A stretch of DNA of 64,000 nucleotides, from the NCBI GenBank assembly GCA_023412215.1, contig JAEYNX010000025.1, positions 62,001 through 126,000 on the forward strand. The letters are read 5' to 3'. The notes under the pieces are model-generated. The model had not been told where the DNA came from. It ran no database searches and saw only the letters and a program-made list of their open reading frames with translations. The DNA is from Bacillota bacterium. GTDB lineage: Bacteria; Bacillota; Clostridia; Oscillospirales; Ruminococcaceae. The translations under genes and the position numbers were made by a program. Positions 24,076-33,273 of this stretch are shown in pieces. The first letter of the stretch is position 1. Each line of letters starts with the position of its first letter.

Positions 24076-24994
24076 ATGCCTCAGCACTCCGTTTCTCTGT
24101 ACTTAATTCTATGATTTTCGGGTTTAGGATGCAGGAATAATCGAGCTTGGTAACCGGCTTATCCGACAACGCCACATAGACATCCTTCACCGAGAAGCAC
24201 CTGCCGTTCTGCTCGAGCTCAAAGCTCTGCGGCTTAAACGCAAGCAGCAGCCCTTCGTTTGAAACGTCGTGATAGGGTATCAACCGGACAAAGGCGGCAT
24301 GTTCGCTCTCCGCCAGCCGGTGAAAGCTGGCGGCAATGTCCTTTTGAGCGGCCAATTGTATTAGTTCCTCAGGCAGAATCGCTTTTAGGTCTGCAAGCCC
24401 GCACACCGCGACGGGCACCTGCGAAAAGGTCTCGCAAAGGCTGTTGCCGGTGTCCACGATTGCGTTTACCAACGTTTTCTTCCCGTTAAAGCCGATCGTA
24501 ACATTGTAATGCAGTGACTGCGGAGCCCGGCGTTTCGCGATAAATTGAATGAGCGACAGCAGCAGGTAGGCCGCAATGGTGTATATAATCAGCCACAGCG
24601 CCGAGATATTGATGTAGACCACCGAATTGTTGATGATCATCCCTTCGGGGCTTAACAGGAAATAAAGCGCGATAGCGGCGCCGCCATACAGTAACGTGCT
24701 GGCGATAAAAATACCGAAGCAGCGCAGAAAGGCCTTGGGGTTTTTAATGCCAAACGCCGCCGCGGTAATTGCCGCCGCAAACAACGCTTTAAGTGACAAA
24801 TCCAAAAACAGATCGAGCCGCGGCAAAAATATCACAAGCGTGGTAATCGCCCCTATGGCCGAGCCGAGCAGCAACCGCAGCCTTTTTACAGGCATAGAGG
24901 CGAGTTTTGCCGTAAAAAGCAATAAAAAATAGTTGACGAGCAGGTTTAAGCCGAGTAAAACATCTACATACACGACCTGCTCGTTCAACAACAT
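24065..24994 (-). CDS. spoIIGA: Sigma-E processing peptidase SpoIIGA
   Basis: A 309-residue membrane aspartic protease that cleaves the pro-sequence of sigma-E. It has five hydrophobic segments in the first 155 residues (VVYVDVLLGLNLLVNYFLLL onwards). The cytoplasmic protease domain carries the catalytic motif VDTGNSL near residue 185 and ends with CSILNPKIIELS. ATG 24994 follows AAAGG by about 5 bases and is preferred over the in-frame GTG at 25000. It overlaps sigE. The 235 bases upstream contain only the terminator of the acyl-CoA ligase gene. Confidence 0.92.
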   Translation of the reverse strand: MLLNEQVVYVDVLLGLNLLVNYFLLLFTAKLASMPVKRLRLLLGSAIGAITTLVIFLPRLDLFLDLSLKALFAAAITAAAFGIKNPKAFLRCFGIFIASTLLYGGAAIALYFLLSPEGMIINNSVVYINISALWLIIYTIAAYLLLSLIQFIAKRRAPQSLHYNVTIGFNGKKTLVNAIVDTGNSLCETFSQVPVAVCGLADLKAILPEELIQLAAQKDIAASFHRLAESEHAAFVRLIPYHDVSNEGLLLAFKPQSFELEQNGRCFSVKDVYVALSDKPVTKLDYSCILNPKIIELSTEKRSAEAYEG

Positions 24995-25178
24995 CGCCAC
25001 CTTTTGTATTCAATTATAGAAACATCCTTTTTGAGATTTTGTCATATTATATGCGGACAAAATAGCGAAAATGCGCCTTTTGTTACAAACCGGGCAGGCT
25101 ACCCCTCCCCATAACAAATGAAAATGCAAGGTGCTGTATCAACCGAAAAAACAGCGGTTTTCACCATCTGCGCAACAC

Positions 25179-25213
25179 GTTAAAAGGCGCCCGACAGGCG
25201 GGCGCCTTTTAAC
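25179..25213 (-). terminator. Terminator of the acyl-CoA ligase operon
   Basis: A 15-bp perfect stem: GTTAAAAGGCGCCCG (25179-25193) with CGGGCGCCTTTTAAC (25199-25213) and a 5-base loop, 23 bases past the ligase stop. Confidence 0.85.
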
Positions 25214-25235
25214 AGGATGGGATAATCGAAAAATG

Positions 25236-26906
25236 TTATTGGGCGGATTCCTTGGCCTTGTTTTCGCTCTCCTGCCGTATCTGCACGCGGCGGATCTTGC
25301 CACTGATGGTTTTGGGCAGCTCGGGCACAAACTCGACGATGCGGGGGTACTTATAGGGCGCCGTCTGCTTCTTTACATACTGCTGCAGCTCCTTGGCAAG
25401 CGCGTCCGAGGGCGAATAGCTCTTGGTAAGCACGATGGTGGCCTTTACCACCTGCCCGCGAATAGGGTCGGGCGCGCCGGTAACGGCGCACTCCAGCACG
25501 GCGGGGTGCTCCATGAGCACGCTTTCAATCTCGAACGGGCCAATGCGGTAGCCGGAGGCCTTGATAACATCGTCGGTGCGGCCGACATACCAGAAGTAAC
25601 CGTCCTCGTCGCGCCAGGCGGTGTCGCCGGTGTGGTACATGCCGTCGTGCCATGCCTCTTTGGTGCGGTTTTCGTCGCGGTAGTAGCCCATAAACAGGCC
25701 GACCTGTTTTTTATCGGTGGTGCGCACTACGATCTCGCCCACCTCACCGGTGGAAACCGAACTGCCGTCCTCGTTCACAAGGTCTACATGGAACAGCGGC
25801 GAGGGCTTGCCCATCGAGCCGGGCTTGGGTGTGGTACCCGCAAGGTTTGCGATAAGCAGGGTGGTTTCGGTTTGGCCAAAGCCCTCCATGAGCTTTAAGC
25901 CGGTATACTCATAAAAGCGGTTGAACACCTCGGGGTTGAGCGCCTCACCCGCAACGGTGGCATACTTAAGCGAGCTTAAGTCGTAGCCGCCCATCCCCTC
26001 TTTGATAAAGAAGCGGTAGATAGTCGGAGGCGCGCAGAACGAGGTGATGCCGTATTTCTCGATCTTATGCAACAGGTCGCCGGCCGAGAACTTTTCAAAG
26101 TCGTATACAAACACGCCGGCCCCCAAAAACCACTGCCCGTACAGCTTGCCCCATACGGCCTTTCCCCAGCCGGTTTCAGAAACCGTAAGGTGCAGCCCGT
26201 CGGAGGGGATGTTCTGCCAGTGCTTGGCGGTAATCATGTGGCCGATGGCGTAGGTATTGTCGTGAATAACCATCTTGGGGTAGCCGGTGGTGCCGGAGGT
26301 GAAGTATAAAAGCATCGGGTCGTCGGCAAGGGTTTCGGGCTTTGAAAACATGCCGTCGGATGCAGCAATCTCCTCATCGAGGTCGACAAACCCGGGGTTT
26401 TTGCCCCTTACCATGAATTTGTTTGCAAGAGCGGGATACTCTTTTGCGGCATCCAGCACATGCTGGGGAACCTCGCCCTCGCCGGTGCAGACAATCGTAG
26501 TAATGCCAGCCGCCTCAAAGCGGTACACAAGGTCTTTTTTGGTCAGCAGGTTGGTTGCGGGTATAACGATGGCGCCCAGCTTCATCAGCGCCGTAATCAC
26601 ATACCAAAACTGGTAATGCCGCTTGAGAATGAGCATAACCCTGTCACCCTTTTTAACGCCCGCCTTCTGCAATACGGCGGCGGTGCGGTCGCTCAGGCTC
26701 TTGAGCTCGCCGAAGCTGAAGATGCGCTCCTCACCCTGCTCGTTGCACCAAACCAGCGCGCGGCGGTTCGGGTCCTTCTGTGCAAAGGCATCTACCACAT
26801 CGTAGGCAAAGTTGAAGTTGTGGGGGTACACCGGCTCAAAGGACGTAAGCACGCCGTTTTCGTCGAAGACCTCCTTACAGTATTGTAAATGAAGATTATC
26901 CATCAT
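25236..26906 (-). CDS. AMP-forming acyl-CoA synthetase (medium-chain type)
   Basis: A 556-residue ANL-superfamily ligase activating a carboxylic acid to its CoA thioester. The P-loop-like motif LLYFTSGTTGYPKMVIH, the A5 motif GFGQTETTL, the A7 motif MYHTGDTAWRDEDGYFWYVGR and the catalytic lysine in PKTISGKIRR near the C-terminus are all present. It most resembles the acetyl-/medium-chain acyl-CoA synthetase group. Start ATG 26906 follows AAAGG by 10 bases. It lies 93 bases downstream of an XRE-cupin regulator, and the pair sits behind a T-box leader. Branched-chain acid activation is a hypothesis from that context. Confidence 0.88.
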   Translation of the reverse strand: MMDNLHLQYCKEVFDENGVLTSFEPVYPHNFNFAYDVVDAFAQKDPNRRALVWCNEQGEERIFSFGELKSLSDRTAAVLQKAGVKKGDRVMLILKRHYQFWYVITALMKLGAIVIPATNLLTKKDLVYRFEAAGITTIVCTGEGEVPQHVLDAAKEYPALANKFMVRGKNPGFVDLDEEIAASDGMFSKPETLADDPMLLYFTSGTTGYPKMVIHDNTYAIGHMITAKHWQNIPSDGLHLTVSETGWGKAVWGKLYGQWFLGAGVFVYDFEKFSAGDLLHKIEKYGITSFCAPPTIYRFFIKEGMGGYDLSSLKYATVAGEALNPEVFNRFYEYTGLKLMEGFGQTETTLLIANLAGTTPKPGSMGKPSPLFHVDLVNEDGSSVSTGEVGEIVVRTTDKKQVGLFMGYYRDENRTKEAWHDGMYHTGDTAWRDEDGYFWYVGRTDDVIKASGYRIGPFEIESVLMEHPAVLECAVTGAPDPIRGQVVKATIVLTKSYSPSDALAKELQQYVKKQTAPYKYPRIVEFVPELPKTISGKIRRVQIRQESENKAKESAQ

Positions 26907-26999
26907 CTTGACCAAGCCTTTCCGGTTTCTTATACTTTTAAGCGGTGCTCGAAAGTACGCCACCTATTCGAAAAAGTGTGATATAGAAGCGAAGACTTA

Positions 27000-27581
27000 T
27001 TATTCCGCGTCTTTGCGGTCTTTTAAAACGATTGCAAGGAACCTGCAGTCCTTACCGTCCGCCGCAATCATCCCGTGGCCGTGGCCGGAATTGTAGTAGA
27101 TCGCGTCGCCCTCGTGAAGGGTTTCGATATGGTTTTCCATGGCAACCTTTAAGCTGCCTTCAAGGATAAAATCCATCTCCTGCCCCTCGTGGCTGCTCAG
27201 ATGAATCGGTTCCCCCTGCTCTTTTTCGCTGTAAGGCGCGGTAACAAGAAACGGCTCGGCAAATTTTTCTTTAAACAGCGGAGCCAGGTGCTGGTAAGTG
27301 AAGCCCTCGCGGCGCTTGATCGGCAGGCCCTTGTCTTTGCGGACGATCGAGTAGAAAGAAAGCCGGGGGTTTTCGCCGGTCAGCAATTCCACAAGGTCTA
27401 CGCCAAAGACCTCGGCACAGCGGTAGAGGAAGGTAAACGAAAAGTCGCTGTTCCCGCTTTCCAGCTGCACGTACTCGTCCGCCGATATTCCGGTAGCCTT
27501 TGCCATCTCCTCCACCGAAAGCTCCAAAATCTCTCTTAGGGTTTTAATTCGCTCGGCAATTTCTGCAATTCGAGTTTCCAT
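27000..27581 (-). CDS. XRE-cupin transcriptional regulator
   Basis: A 193-residue protein. The N-terminal XRE helix-turn-helix (about 10-65) contains RIKTLREILELSVEEMAKA and GISADEYVQLESGNSDFSF. The C-terminal cupin (about 120-190) contains HLSSHEGQEMDFILEGSLKV and EGDAIYYNSGHGHGM. This architecture is often found next to AMP-forming acyl-CoA synthetases and is thought to sense a small ligand through the cupin. The ribosome site GGAGG lies 8 bases from the ATG. It is the first coding gene after the T-box terminator. Confidence 0.88.
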   Translation of the reverse strand: METRIAEIAERIKTLREILELSVEEMAKATGISADEYVQLESGNSDFSFTFLYRCAEVFGVDLVELLTGENPRLSFYSIVRKDKGLPIKRREGFTYQHLAPLFKEKFAEPFLVTAPYSEKEQGEPIHLSSHEGQEMDFILEGSLKVAMENHIETLHEGDAIYYNSGHGHGMIAADGKDCRFLAIVLKDRKDAE

Positions 27582-27643
27582 GGTAGCATCCTCCTATAGT
27601 CTGTTTCAGTCTATTATTCTCGGCAGCAGCAGGTTTAAACAAC

Positions 27644-27922
27644 AAAAAAGCCCATCCCAATCCTTAAAAGAACTGGGACGAGCTTTAATCATGCCCGCGG
27701 TACCACCCATATTGTGTGTAAAACACCACTAAGCGAAGTTCTAACAAACTTCCGACATTAACGCAGCCATACGGAGGTTATCTACTGGCCCTAAGGCGTT
27801 CAACCCTCGGCTCGGGAGTGATAGGGGAACCTGCCTGCGCATTACCGGCTTACACCAAACCGCCGGCTCTCTTAAAATGCAACGAAACAACCCGTCTCCG
27901 TCTTTGCCTTTAAACTATATGT
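27644..27922 (-). promoter_or_regulatory. T-box riboswitch leader with terminator (candidate Ile specifier)
   Basis: On the minus strand the conserved T-box GGGTGGTACCGCGG is at 27695-27708. Stem I has AGAGAGCCGG and GGTTTGGTGTAAGCCGG. The specifier region reads CCTATCACTCCCGAGCC. AUC at 27820-27822 is the only codon in that stretch followed by the usual purine, giving Ile. The T-box variable base is U, which matches an A discriminator as in tRNA-Ile. The terminator (13-bp stem 27644-27686 with a TTTTTT tract) can compete with the antiterminator. It precedes the XRE-cupin and acyl-CoA ligase genes. Confidence 0.87.
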
Positions 27923-27926
27923 ACTA

Positions 27927-27955
27927 ATGATAATCAGCTAAAACGCTTTTGTCAA
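27927..27955 (-). promoter_or_regulatory. Promoter of the T-box leader
   Basis: Minus-strand TTGACA (27950-27955) and TATCAT (27927-27932) are separated by 17 bases, placing the start just upstream of stem I. Confidence 0.7.
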
Positions 27956-27987
27956 GACCTGTATGACATTTTATATAAATATTACAG

Positions 27988-28614
27988 TTACGCTTTCGAC
28001 GTATCGTTCTGCTTAATGCCGGAGAGAACATAAAACTGTGGGGTATCCACCAATATATCTATTTGAAAATAATCCTTAAACGCCAATGCTTCGTCCGTAG
28101 CGGATTTTAGTGGCCATGACAGATTACTCATCACTGCCTTACCCGCATGTACCTGATTAACGATGTCCTTCCCCGCGCCGTGGGCAACCACCACCCTGCC
28201 GCCCTGCCTGAGCATTGCATAGATATGCCTTATCAGCCGGGGCTTATCGGGGAAATGGGGATAGGCGTTATAGATTACGGCGACATCAAAGCCTTTTTCA
28301 TCCACATCGAACAGGTCGGCCGCGATAAAACGAAGGCTTGGGTCGGTAAACTTTTCGCGCGCCTGCGCAATCATCTGCTCCGAGAGATCAACACACAGGA
28401 CATCCGACGGCCTGCACTGAAGTAATGCCGGAAGCATCACGCCGGTGCCGCAGGCAATGTCGGCAATCTTTGCGCCGGGCTGGATATCCGCAAGCGCAGT
28501 GATCGCACTGAGCTTCTCGGCAGGAGGAAGACAGCGGGCATCCCATGTTGGTGCACCGGCGTCAAAGTAATCCTTCATCTGCACAGATATCTGCCTGTAT
28601 TGTAATTCGTCCAT
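27988..28614 (-). CDS. Class I SAM-dependent methyltransferase
   Basis: A 208-residue Rossmann-fold methyltransferase. Motif I is KIADIACGTGVMLPALL near residue 50, and LCVDLSEQMIAQAREKF is the motif II acidic loop. FDVAVIYNAYPHFPDKPRLI and GGRVVVAHGAGK follow. The substrate cannot be read from sequence. It lies 44 bases downstream of hypE on the same strand, so it could be the last gene of the ech-hyp transcript. It is not a known hydrogenase maturation factor. Confidence 0.85.
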   Translation of the reverse strand: MDELQYRQISVQMKDYFDAGAPTWDARCLPPAEKLSAITALADIQPGAKIADIACGTGVMLPALLQCRPSDVLCVDLSEQMIAQAREKFTDPSLRFIAADLFDVDEKGFDVAVIYNAYPHFPDKPRLIRHIYAMLRQGGRVVVAHGAGKDIVNQVHAGKAVMSNLSWPLKSATDEALAFKDYFQIDILVDTPQFYVLSGIKQNDTSKA

Positions 28615-28658
28615 TCACAAAACCTTACCTATGTCAAACTTGGCGGGTCACGCCGTGG

Positions 28659-29645
28659 TTAACAGATGCGCGGCAGCCCTTCCCCGTACAGCTGGGTTAG
28701 AATACGGGTTCCTCCCACGGCGGTGTGCAGCAGCACCGTTTCGGCTGCCTGCATCGATACCACCCCGATGATTGCGGCATATTCGCCGTATGGGCTGCCT
28801 TGGATGCAGGCGAGCGCCTTTTGCGCATCCTCTCGGGCAACCACCGCCACCAGCTTGCCCTCGTTGCCCATGTAAAGCGGGTCCAGCCCCAATATACCGC
28901 ACAGGCCGCGAACCTGAGGGGTTACCGGGATAGCGGTTTCCTCCAGCGTAATGCAGCAGCGTGAGGCCGTCGCGAACTCGCTCAGCACCGTCGCCAGCCC
29001 GCCGCGCGTAACATCGCGCATCGCCTTTACGCGAACGCCGCTGCCAACAAGCGCCGCGGTAATGCCGTTGAGTGGCGCGCAGTCGCTCCGTATATCGTTT
29101 TGAACACCCATGCGCGCACTTAAGATGGTCGCATGGTGGTCGCCCAAGCTGCCGGAGAGCAACACGATATCGCCGTCGGCGCAGTTTGCGGAGCTGATTA
29201 CACAGCCCTGTGGCACAAAGCCCACCCCCGACGTGTTGATGTACAGCCCGCCCTTGCCTTCCACCACCTTGGTATCGCCCGCTACAATGGTTATGCCCGC
29301 TTCGGCCGCCGTATGCGCCATGGAGAGGGCAATCCGCTCAAGGAACTCGGTGTCCAGACCCTCTTCTAGGATAAACCCGCAGGTGAGGTACTTCGGAACG
29401 GCACCGCTCATCGAGAGGTCGTTCACCGTTCCGCACACCGCGAGCCTGCCGATATCCCCGCCGTTAAAGAAGAGCGGCGTAACCACAAAGCTGTCGGTGG
29501 TAACCGCGATGGTCGCGGCTCCGGGCAGAACGGCGGAATCCTCCATCCGCGCCAGCACAGGGTTGTTAAAATGCCTGGCAAAGACGCTTTCTATCAGTTC
29601 GGCGGTGGCTTTACCGCCGCTGCCGTGCGCCATAGTAATCTTCAT
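28659..29645 (-). CDS. hypE: Hydrogenase maturation protein HypE
   Basis: A 328-residue PurM-like enzyme that dehydrates a carbamoyl group on its own C-terminal cysteine to thiocyanate, the source of the Fe-bound cyanide. The glycine-rich start MKITMAHGSGGKATAELI, the ATP-binding VAVTTDSF-like segment, GDTKVVEGKGG and GNEGKLVAVV are all typical. The protein ends in PRIC, with the essential C-terminal cysteine present. It follows hypD after 75 bases. Confidence 0.95.
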   Translation of the reverse strand: MKITMAHGSGGKATAELIESVFARHFNNPVLARMEDSAVLPGAATIAVTTDSFVVTPLFFNGGDIGRLAVCGTVNDLSMSGAVPKYLTCGFILEEGLDTEFLERIALSMAHTAAEAGITIVAGDTKVVEGKGGLYINTSGVGFVPQGCVISSANCADGDIVLLSGSLGDHHATILSARMGVQNDIRSDCAPLNGITAALVGSGVRVKAMRDVTRGGLATVLSEFATASRCCITLEETAIPVTPQVRGLCGILGLDPLYMGNEGKLVAVVAREDAQKALACIQGSPYGEYAAIIGVVSMQAAETVLLHTAVGGTRILTQLYGEGLPRIC

Positions 29646-29720
29646 AGGGGTACTCAGCCTTTCTGAAAAAATGCGATATAACGACCGCGTTGCGACAGCA
29701 GCCTTCCACCGATAGAATCA

Positions 29721-30767
29721 TCATCTTTGTCTCGGCTGCCGTTTGTTTACATAGTAGTTATAGCAGCTGCCCTCGGTGGAAACCATGCATGCGCCCTGCT
29801 GAGACTGCGGCGTGCAGACGGTGCCGAACAACGGGCATTGCGTCGGGTTGATTGCCCCTGTAAGCACCTGCGCACAACGGCAGTTCGGGTTATGCTCATG
29901 GTCGGCAAGCAGCTGCGCACTGCCCGCGTCAAACGCGCTGTATTCCTCCCGCAGCTGCATCCCGGAGCCTTCAATAATACCCATCCCGCGCCACGCGGCG
30001 TCGCAGGGGGTAAAATACTTCTGCACTGCGCGCTGGGCAAGCTCGTTCCCCTTCGCCGTAACGACCGAGGGATAGAGGTTCATCACCCGCGCCTGCCCGC
30101 GGCATTTCACCAGCGCATAGAGCGCCGCCAGTATCGGCTCGCCCTCAAACCCGGCCACAGCAAAGGGAATGTGAAATTCCTGCGAAAGCCCCAAAAACAG
30201 ATCGCTGCCCGTGATGGTGCTGACGTGCCCCGGGGCCAGAAAGGCGTCGATGCCCCCCTGCACGCGGCACACCCAATCGATCACCTGCGGCATGGTTTTA
30301 AGGGATGTAAGCAGTTTGACATTGGTGATATTGTTTTGGATGGCCTCCTCAAGCAGCATGGCATAAACCGGCGTCGTGGTTTCAAACCCGACGGCTGCAA
30401 ATACAAAGGTTTTGGCCTTATCGGCAGCGGCAAGCTTTAAGGTGTCCATCGGCGAATAGACCATGGCCACCTGCCCGCCCATGGCTTTTGCATCGCTGAG
30501 GCTTTGCTTGCTGCCCGCGACGTGCAGCATGTCGCCGAAGGTGACGACCACCGTATCCGGCTCCATACACAGCTGCAGAAGCCTGTCGATATAAGCGGTT
30601 ACCGTCACACAAACTGGGCAGCCGGGGCCGGAGATGAGATGAATATTGGGCGAAAGCATCCCCTCGATACCGCAGCGGGAGATAGCCGCCGTGTGGGTGC
30701 CGCACACCTCCATGATGTTCATGGGCGGGCCGTCGTAGTTTGCCAAAAAGGCTTTATAATTGATCAC
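29721..30767 (-). CDS. hypD: Hydrogenase maturation protein HypD
   Basis: A 348-residue Fe-S scaffold that assembles the Fe(CN)2CO group with HypC. Conserved motifs are MEVCGTHTAAISRCGI, SGPGCPVCVT and FAAVGFETTTPVYA. The cysteine-rich C-terminus (NPNCRCAQVLTGAINPTQCP and EGSCYNYY) binds the [4Fe-4S] cluster. The length is typical for the family. The ATG overlaps the end of hypC by 4 bases. Confidence 0.95.
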   Translation of the reverse strand: MINYKAFLANYDGPPMNIMEVCGTHTAAISRCGIEGMLSPNIHLISGPGCPVCVTVTAYIDRLLQLCMEPDTVVVTFGDMLHVAGSKQSLSDAKAMGGQVAMVYSPMDTLKLAAADKAKTFVFAAVGFETTTPVYAMLLEEAIQNNITNVKLLTSLKTMPQVIDWVCRVQGGIDAFLAPGHVSTITGSDLFLGLSQEFHIPFAVAGFEGEPILAALYALVKCRGQARVMNLYPSVVTAKGNELAQRAVQKYFTPCDAAWRGMGIIEGSGMQLREEYSAFDAGSAQLLADHEHNPNCRCAQVLTGAINPTQCPLFGTVCTPQSQQGACMVSTEGSCYNYYVNKRQPRQR

Positions 30768-30976
30768 AGCGCCTCCAACTCCTCAAACAGCTCCGTGAGC
30801 ATATCGCTCTCTTCCTGCGAAAGCACCTGCAGGATGCAGCCCGCGTGCACCAGCACATAATCACCCGGTTTGATGCGGACCAAGCCCGCCTGCGCCTCTA
30901 CCGTATTGCCGCTAAAATCCACAACGGCCTTTGTTCCCTCTATTGAGATCACCCTACCGGGCATTGCAACACACAT
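30764..30976 (-). CDS. hypC: Hydrogenase maturation chaperone HypC
   Basis: A 70-residue OB-fold chaperone. It starts MCVAMPGRVISIEG with the essential N-terminal Cys2 after Met, and has GDYVLVHAGCILQVL near residue 40. HypC carries the iron centre between HypD and the large subunit. The tail (ESDMLTELFEELEAL) is acidic. It overlaps hypD and follows hypF after 29 bases. Confidence 0.94.
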   Translation of the reverse strand: MCVAMPGRVISIEGTKAVVDFSGNTVEAQAGLVRIKPGDYVLVHAGCILQVLSQEESDMLTELFEELEAL

Positions 30977-31005
30977 CTTTTATCCTTGCCTTTCCGACCA
31001 ATGTT

Positions 31006-33273
31006 TTAAAACAGCATATTACTAGTTTGTACTGATTCGCTCTCTGCGCAGAGCCACGCCTGTCCAAGGCAGATGCCCCCGTCGTTGGTAGGTACCGCGC
31101 TGTTCAGGTATACCTCAAATCCCGCCTTTTCCAGACACTGCACACAATCGCTTACCAGCAGCAGGTTGGCAAACACGCCGCCGGATAAGGCTACCGTATT
31201 CTCACCGCTTTCGCTGCGCAGGTAGATACAAATCTTGAGCACCATCTCCGCAATCGACCGGTGAAAGCCCAGCGCCAGCGCGCGCTTATCCGCGCCGCCT
31301 CGGTAGGCCTTGTAAACAGCTTGGAACAGCCCAGCCTGATCAATCGTTATGCCCATCTCATCATAAGTAATAGCACAATGCAGCGTAAAAGGCAATATCC
31401 CTGCCTCCTCACAGGCTGCGGCACAGTTTTCGAGGGCAATGGCGCATTCGCCCTCGAAGGAGTTTTCGACCTTAAGCTCCAGCATGGCGCTCACCGCGTC
31501 GAACAGCCTGCCCATGCTCGAGGAGCTGCTCACATTTACCCCGTTTATGAGCGCGGCCTTAACGGTTGAGAACGTCTCGTCCATGCACGGCTCACCCGCC
31601 GCGTACAGGTAGCACTGCGCGGCAAGGGCGGCGTTCTTTGCCACCCTATCCCCTCCGCAAAGCGAAACGTAGCGGAGATGTGCCTTTCTTTCATAAGCTG
31701 TACCCTTGCAGAGCAGGAACTCCCCACCCCAGACGGCGCCGTCCGTGCCGTAGCCTGTGCCGTCAAATACCACGCCGATGCAGGAGGAAAGCCCATGTTC
31801 CGCCATCACCGACGCCGCATGCGCGTGGTGGTGCTGAATCGCCACCGCTTTGATGCTTCCGCTTGATGTGAGCCGTTTGGCAAGCTGTGTAGTCAGATAC
31901 CCCGGGTGCAGGTCGTGCGCGATAAGCTGCGGGTGAATGCCGAAAAGGCCCCGCATATGGGTAAGGCCCGCTTCGTAGGCACGCGACACCGCAAAGCTTT
32001 CCATATCCCCAAAATACTGGCTGAGGTAGGCGCGGTTATTCTGATACAGGCAAAAGCCCGCTTTCAGGTCGCCGCCCATGGCGAGTACCGGCTGCTTGGC
32101 CTGTTGGGTAAGTATAATGGGCAGGGGCACATACCCGCGGCTGCGGCGTATGAGCTGCTCCCTGCCGCACACCACCCGGGCAACGGAATCGTCGAGCGGC
32201 GTAACAATCCGCCGAAGATTGTAAAGCACCCCCGTAAGATACGGGGAGCGAAGCGAAAGCATCTCCTCATCATGGGTGATAATCGGTTCGGCGGTAAGGT
32301 TGCCGCTCGTCATAACGAGCGGCCCGCAGGCGTCGGTTAAAAGCTGGTGCAGCGGCGTATAGGCCAAAAAGGCGCCGATAAACCGGCTCTCACCGCCAAC
32401 GCTCTTACAAAAGCCGTTCACTTTGGGCTTTAATAAAACGATTGGGCGTGCGGAGGAAAGCAGCAGGGCCTCCTCCCGCGCGGTAACCTCACAATCATCT
32501 TGCAGCATGCCGATGCTTGGGAACATTACAGCAAAGGGCTTCTTCTCGCGATGCTTTAAGAGCCTGAGCCGTTCCACTGCCTCTGTATGACTAGGCAGGC
32601 AGGCGAACTGGTAACCGCCGATCCCCTTGACGGCGAGTACCTTCCCCTCCATCAGCAGGGTTATCGCCTTTGCCAGTGCTTCATCCCGATGATGGGCGCC
32701 CTCCGGCAGCTGCAGAATCAGCTGCGGCCCGCAGTCGTGGCAGGCAATGGTCTGGGCGTGGCAGCGGCGGTTGCCCATCTGCCGGTACTCCTGCGCGCAG
32801 GCGTCGCACATCTCAAACTGCCGCATGGTGATATTCTCACGGTCATAGGGAAGCACCTCGATAATGCTGTAGCGCGGCCCGCACGCCACGCAGCTGATAA
32901 ACGGATACTGTGCGCGGCGGTCGTCTTTCTCGTACAGCTCCCGCCTGCAGGTTTCACACATGGGCAGGTCGGGCGGGATAAGCGGTGTCTCACCGCTCAT
33001 AGGGCTGCTGGGAACAATCACAAAGCCTGAGAACCGCTGCTCCGGCAGCGGGGTTGTTATCACCTGCTGAACGCTGGCGCCCTCGGGTGGACACGACTTT
33101 AGGCGATGGACAAAATCGTCTATCGCCTGCTCTTCACCGGCTGCCGCAATCTCTACAATGCCTCCACTGTTTTTTACAGTGCCGGTTATATTCAGTTGCT
33201 GCGCGAGCCGGGCGACAAAAGGACGGTAGCCCACCCCCTGGACAATGCCCAGCACGGTAATTTGCGCGGTCAC
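31006..33273 (-). CDS. hypF: Carbamoyltransferase HypF
   Basis: A 755-residue multidomain enzyme making the carbamoyl group for cyanide ligands. The order is acylphosphatase-like domain (about 1-90; GIVQGVGYRPFVARLA), two zinc fingers (CETCRRELYEKDDRR, FISCVACGPRYS, CDACAQEYRQMGNRRCHAQ), a YrdC-like domain (about 195-375; KGIGGYQFACL) and a Kae1-like carbamoyltransferase domain (about 400-755; QHHHAHAASVMAEHG, VFDGTGYGTDGAVWGGEF, NDGGICLGQA). It overlaps hypA by 4 bases. Confidence 0.95.
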   Translation of the reverse strand: MTAQITVLGIVQGVGYRPFVARLAQQLNITGTVKNSGGIVEIAAAGEEQAIDDFVHRLKSCPPEGASVQQVITTPLPEQRFSGFVIVPSSPMSGETPLIPPDLPMCETCRRELYEKDDRRAQYPFISCVACGPRYSIIEVLPYDRENITMRQFEMCDACAQEYRQMGNRRCHAQTIACHDCGPQLILQLPEGAHHRDEALAKAITLLMEGKVLAVKGIGGYQFACLPSHTEAVERLRLLKHREKKPFAVMFPSIGMLQDDCEVTAREEALLLSSARPIVLLKPKVNGFCKSVGGESRFIGAFLAYTPLHQLLTDACGPLVMTSGNLTAEPIITHDEEMLSLRSPYLTGVLYNLRRIVTPLDDSVARVVCGREQLIRRSRGYVPLPIILTQQAKQPVLAMGGDLKAGFCLYQNNRAYLSQYFGDMESFAVSRAYEAGLTHMRGLFGIHPQLIAHDLHPGYLTTQLAKRLTSSGSIKAVAIQHHHAHAASVMAEHGLSSCIGVVFDGTGYGTDGAVWGGEFLLCKGTAYERKAHLRYVSLCGGDRVAKNAALAAQCYLYAAGEPCMDETFSTVKAALINGVNVSSSSSMGRLFDAVSAMLELKVENSFEGECAIALENCAAACEEAGILPFTLHCAITYDEMGITIDQAGLFQAVYKAYRGGADKRALALGFHRSIAEMVLKICIYLRSESGENTVALSGGVFANLLLVSDCVQCLEKAGFEVYLNSAVPTNDGGICLGQAWLCAESESVQTSNMLF

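Noticed and set aside
25131..25898. 255-codon plus-strand frame antisense to the acyl-CoA ligase
   Set aside because: It lies wholly within a well-supported ligase gene and has no family motifs.
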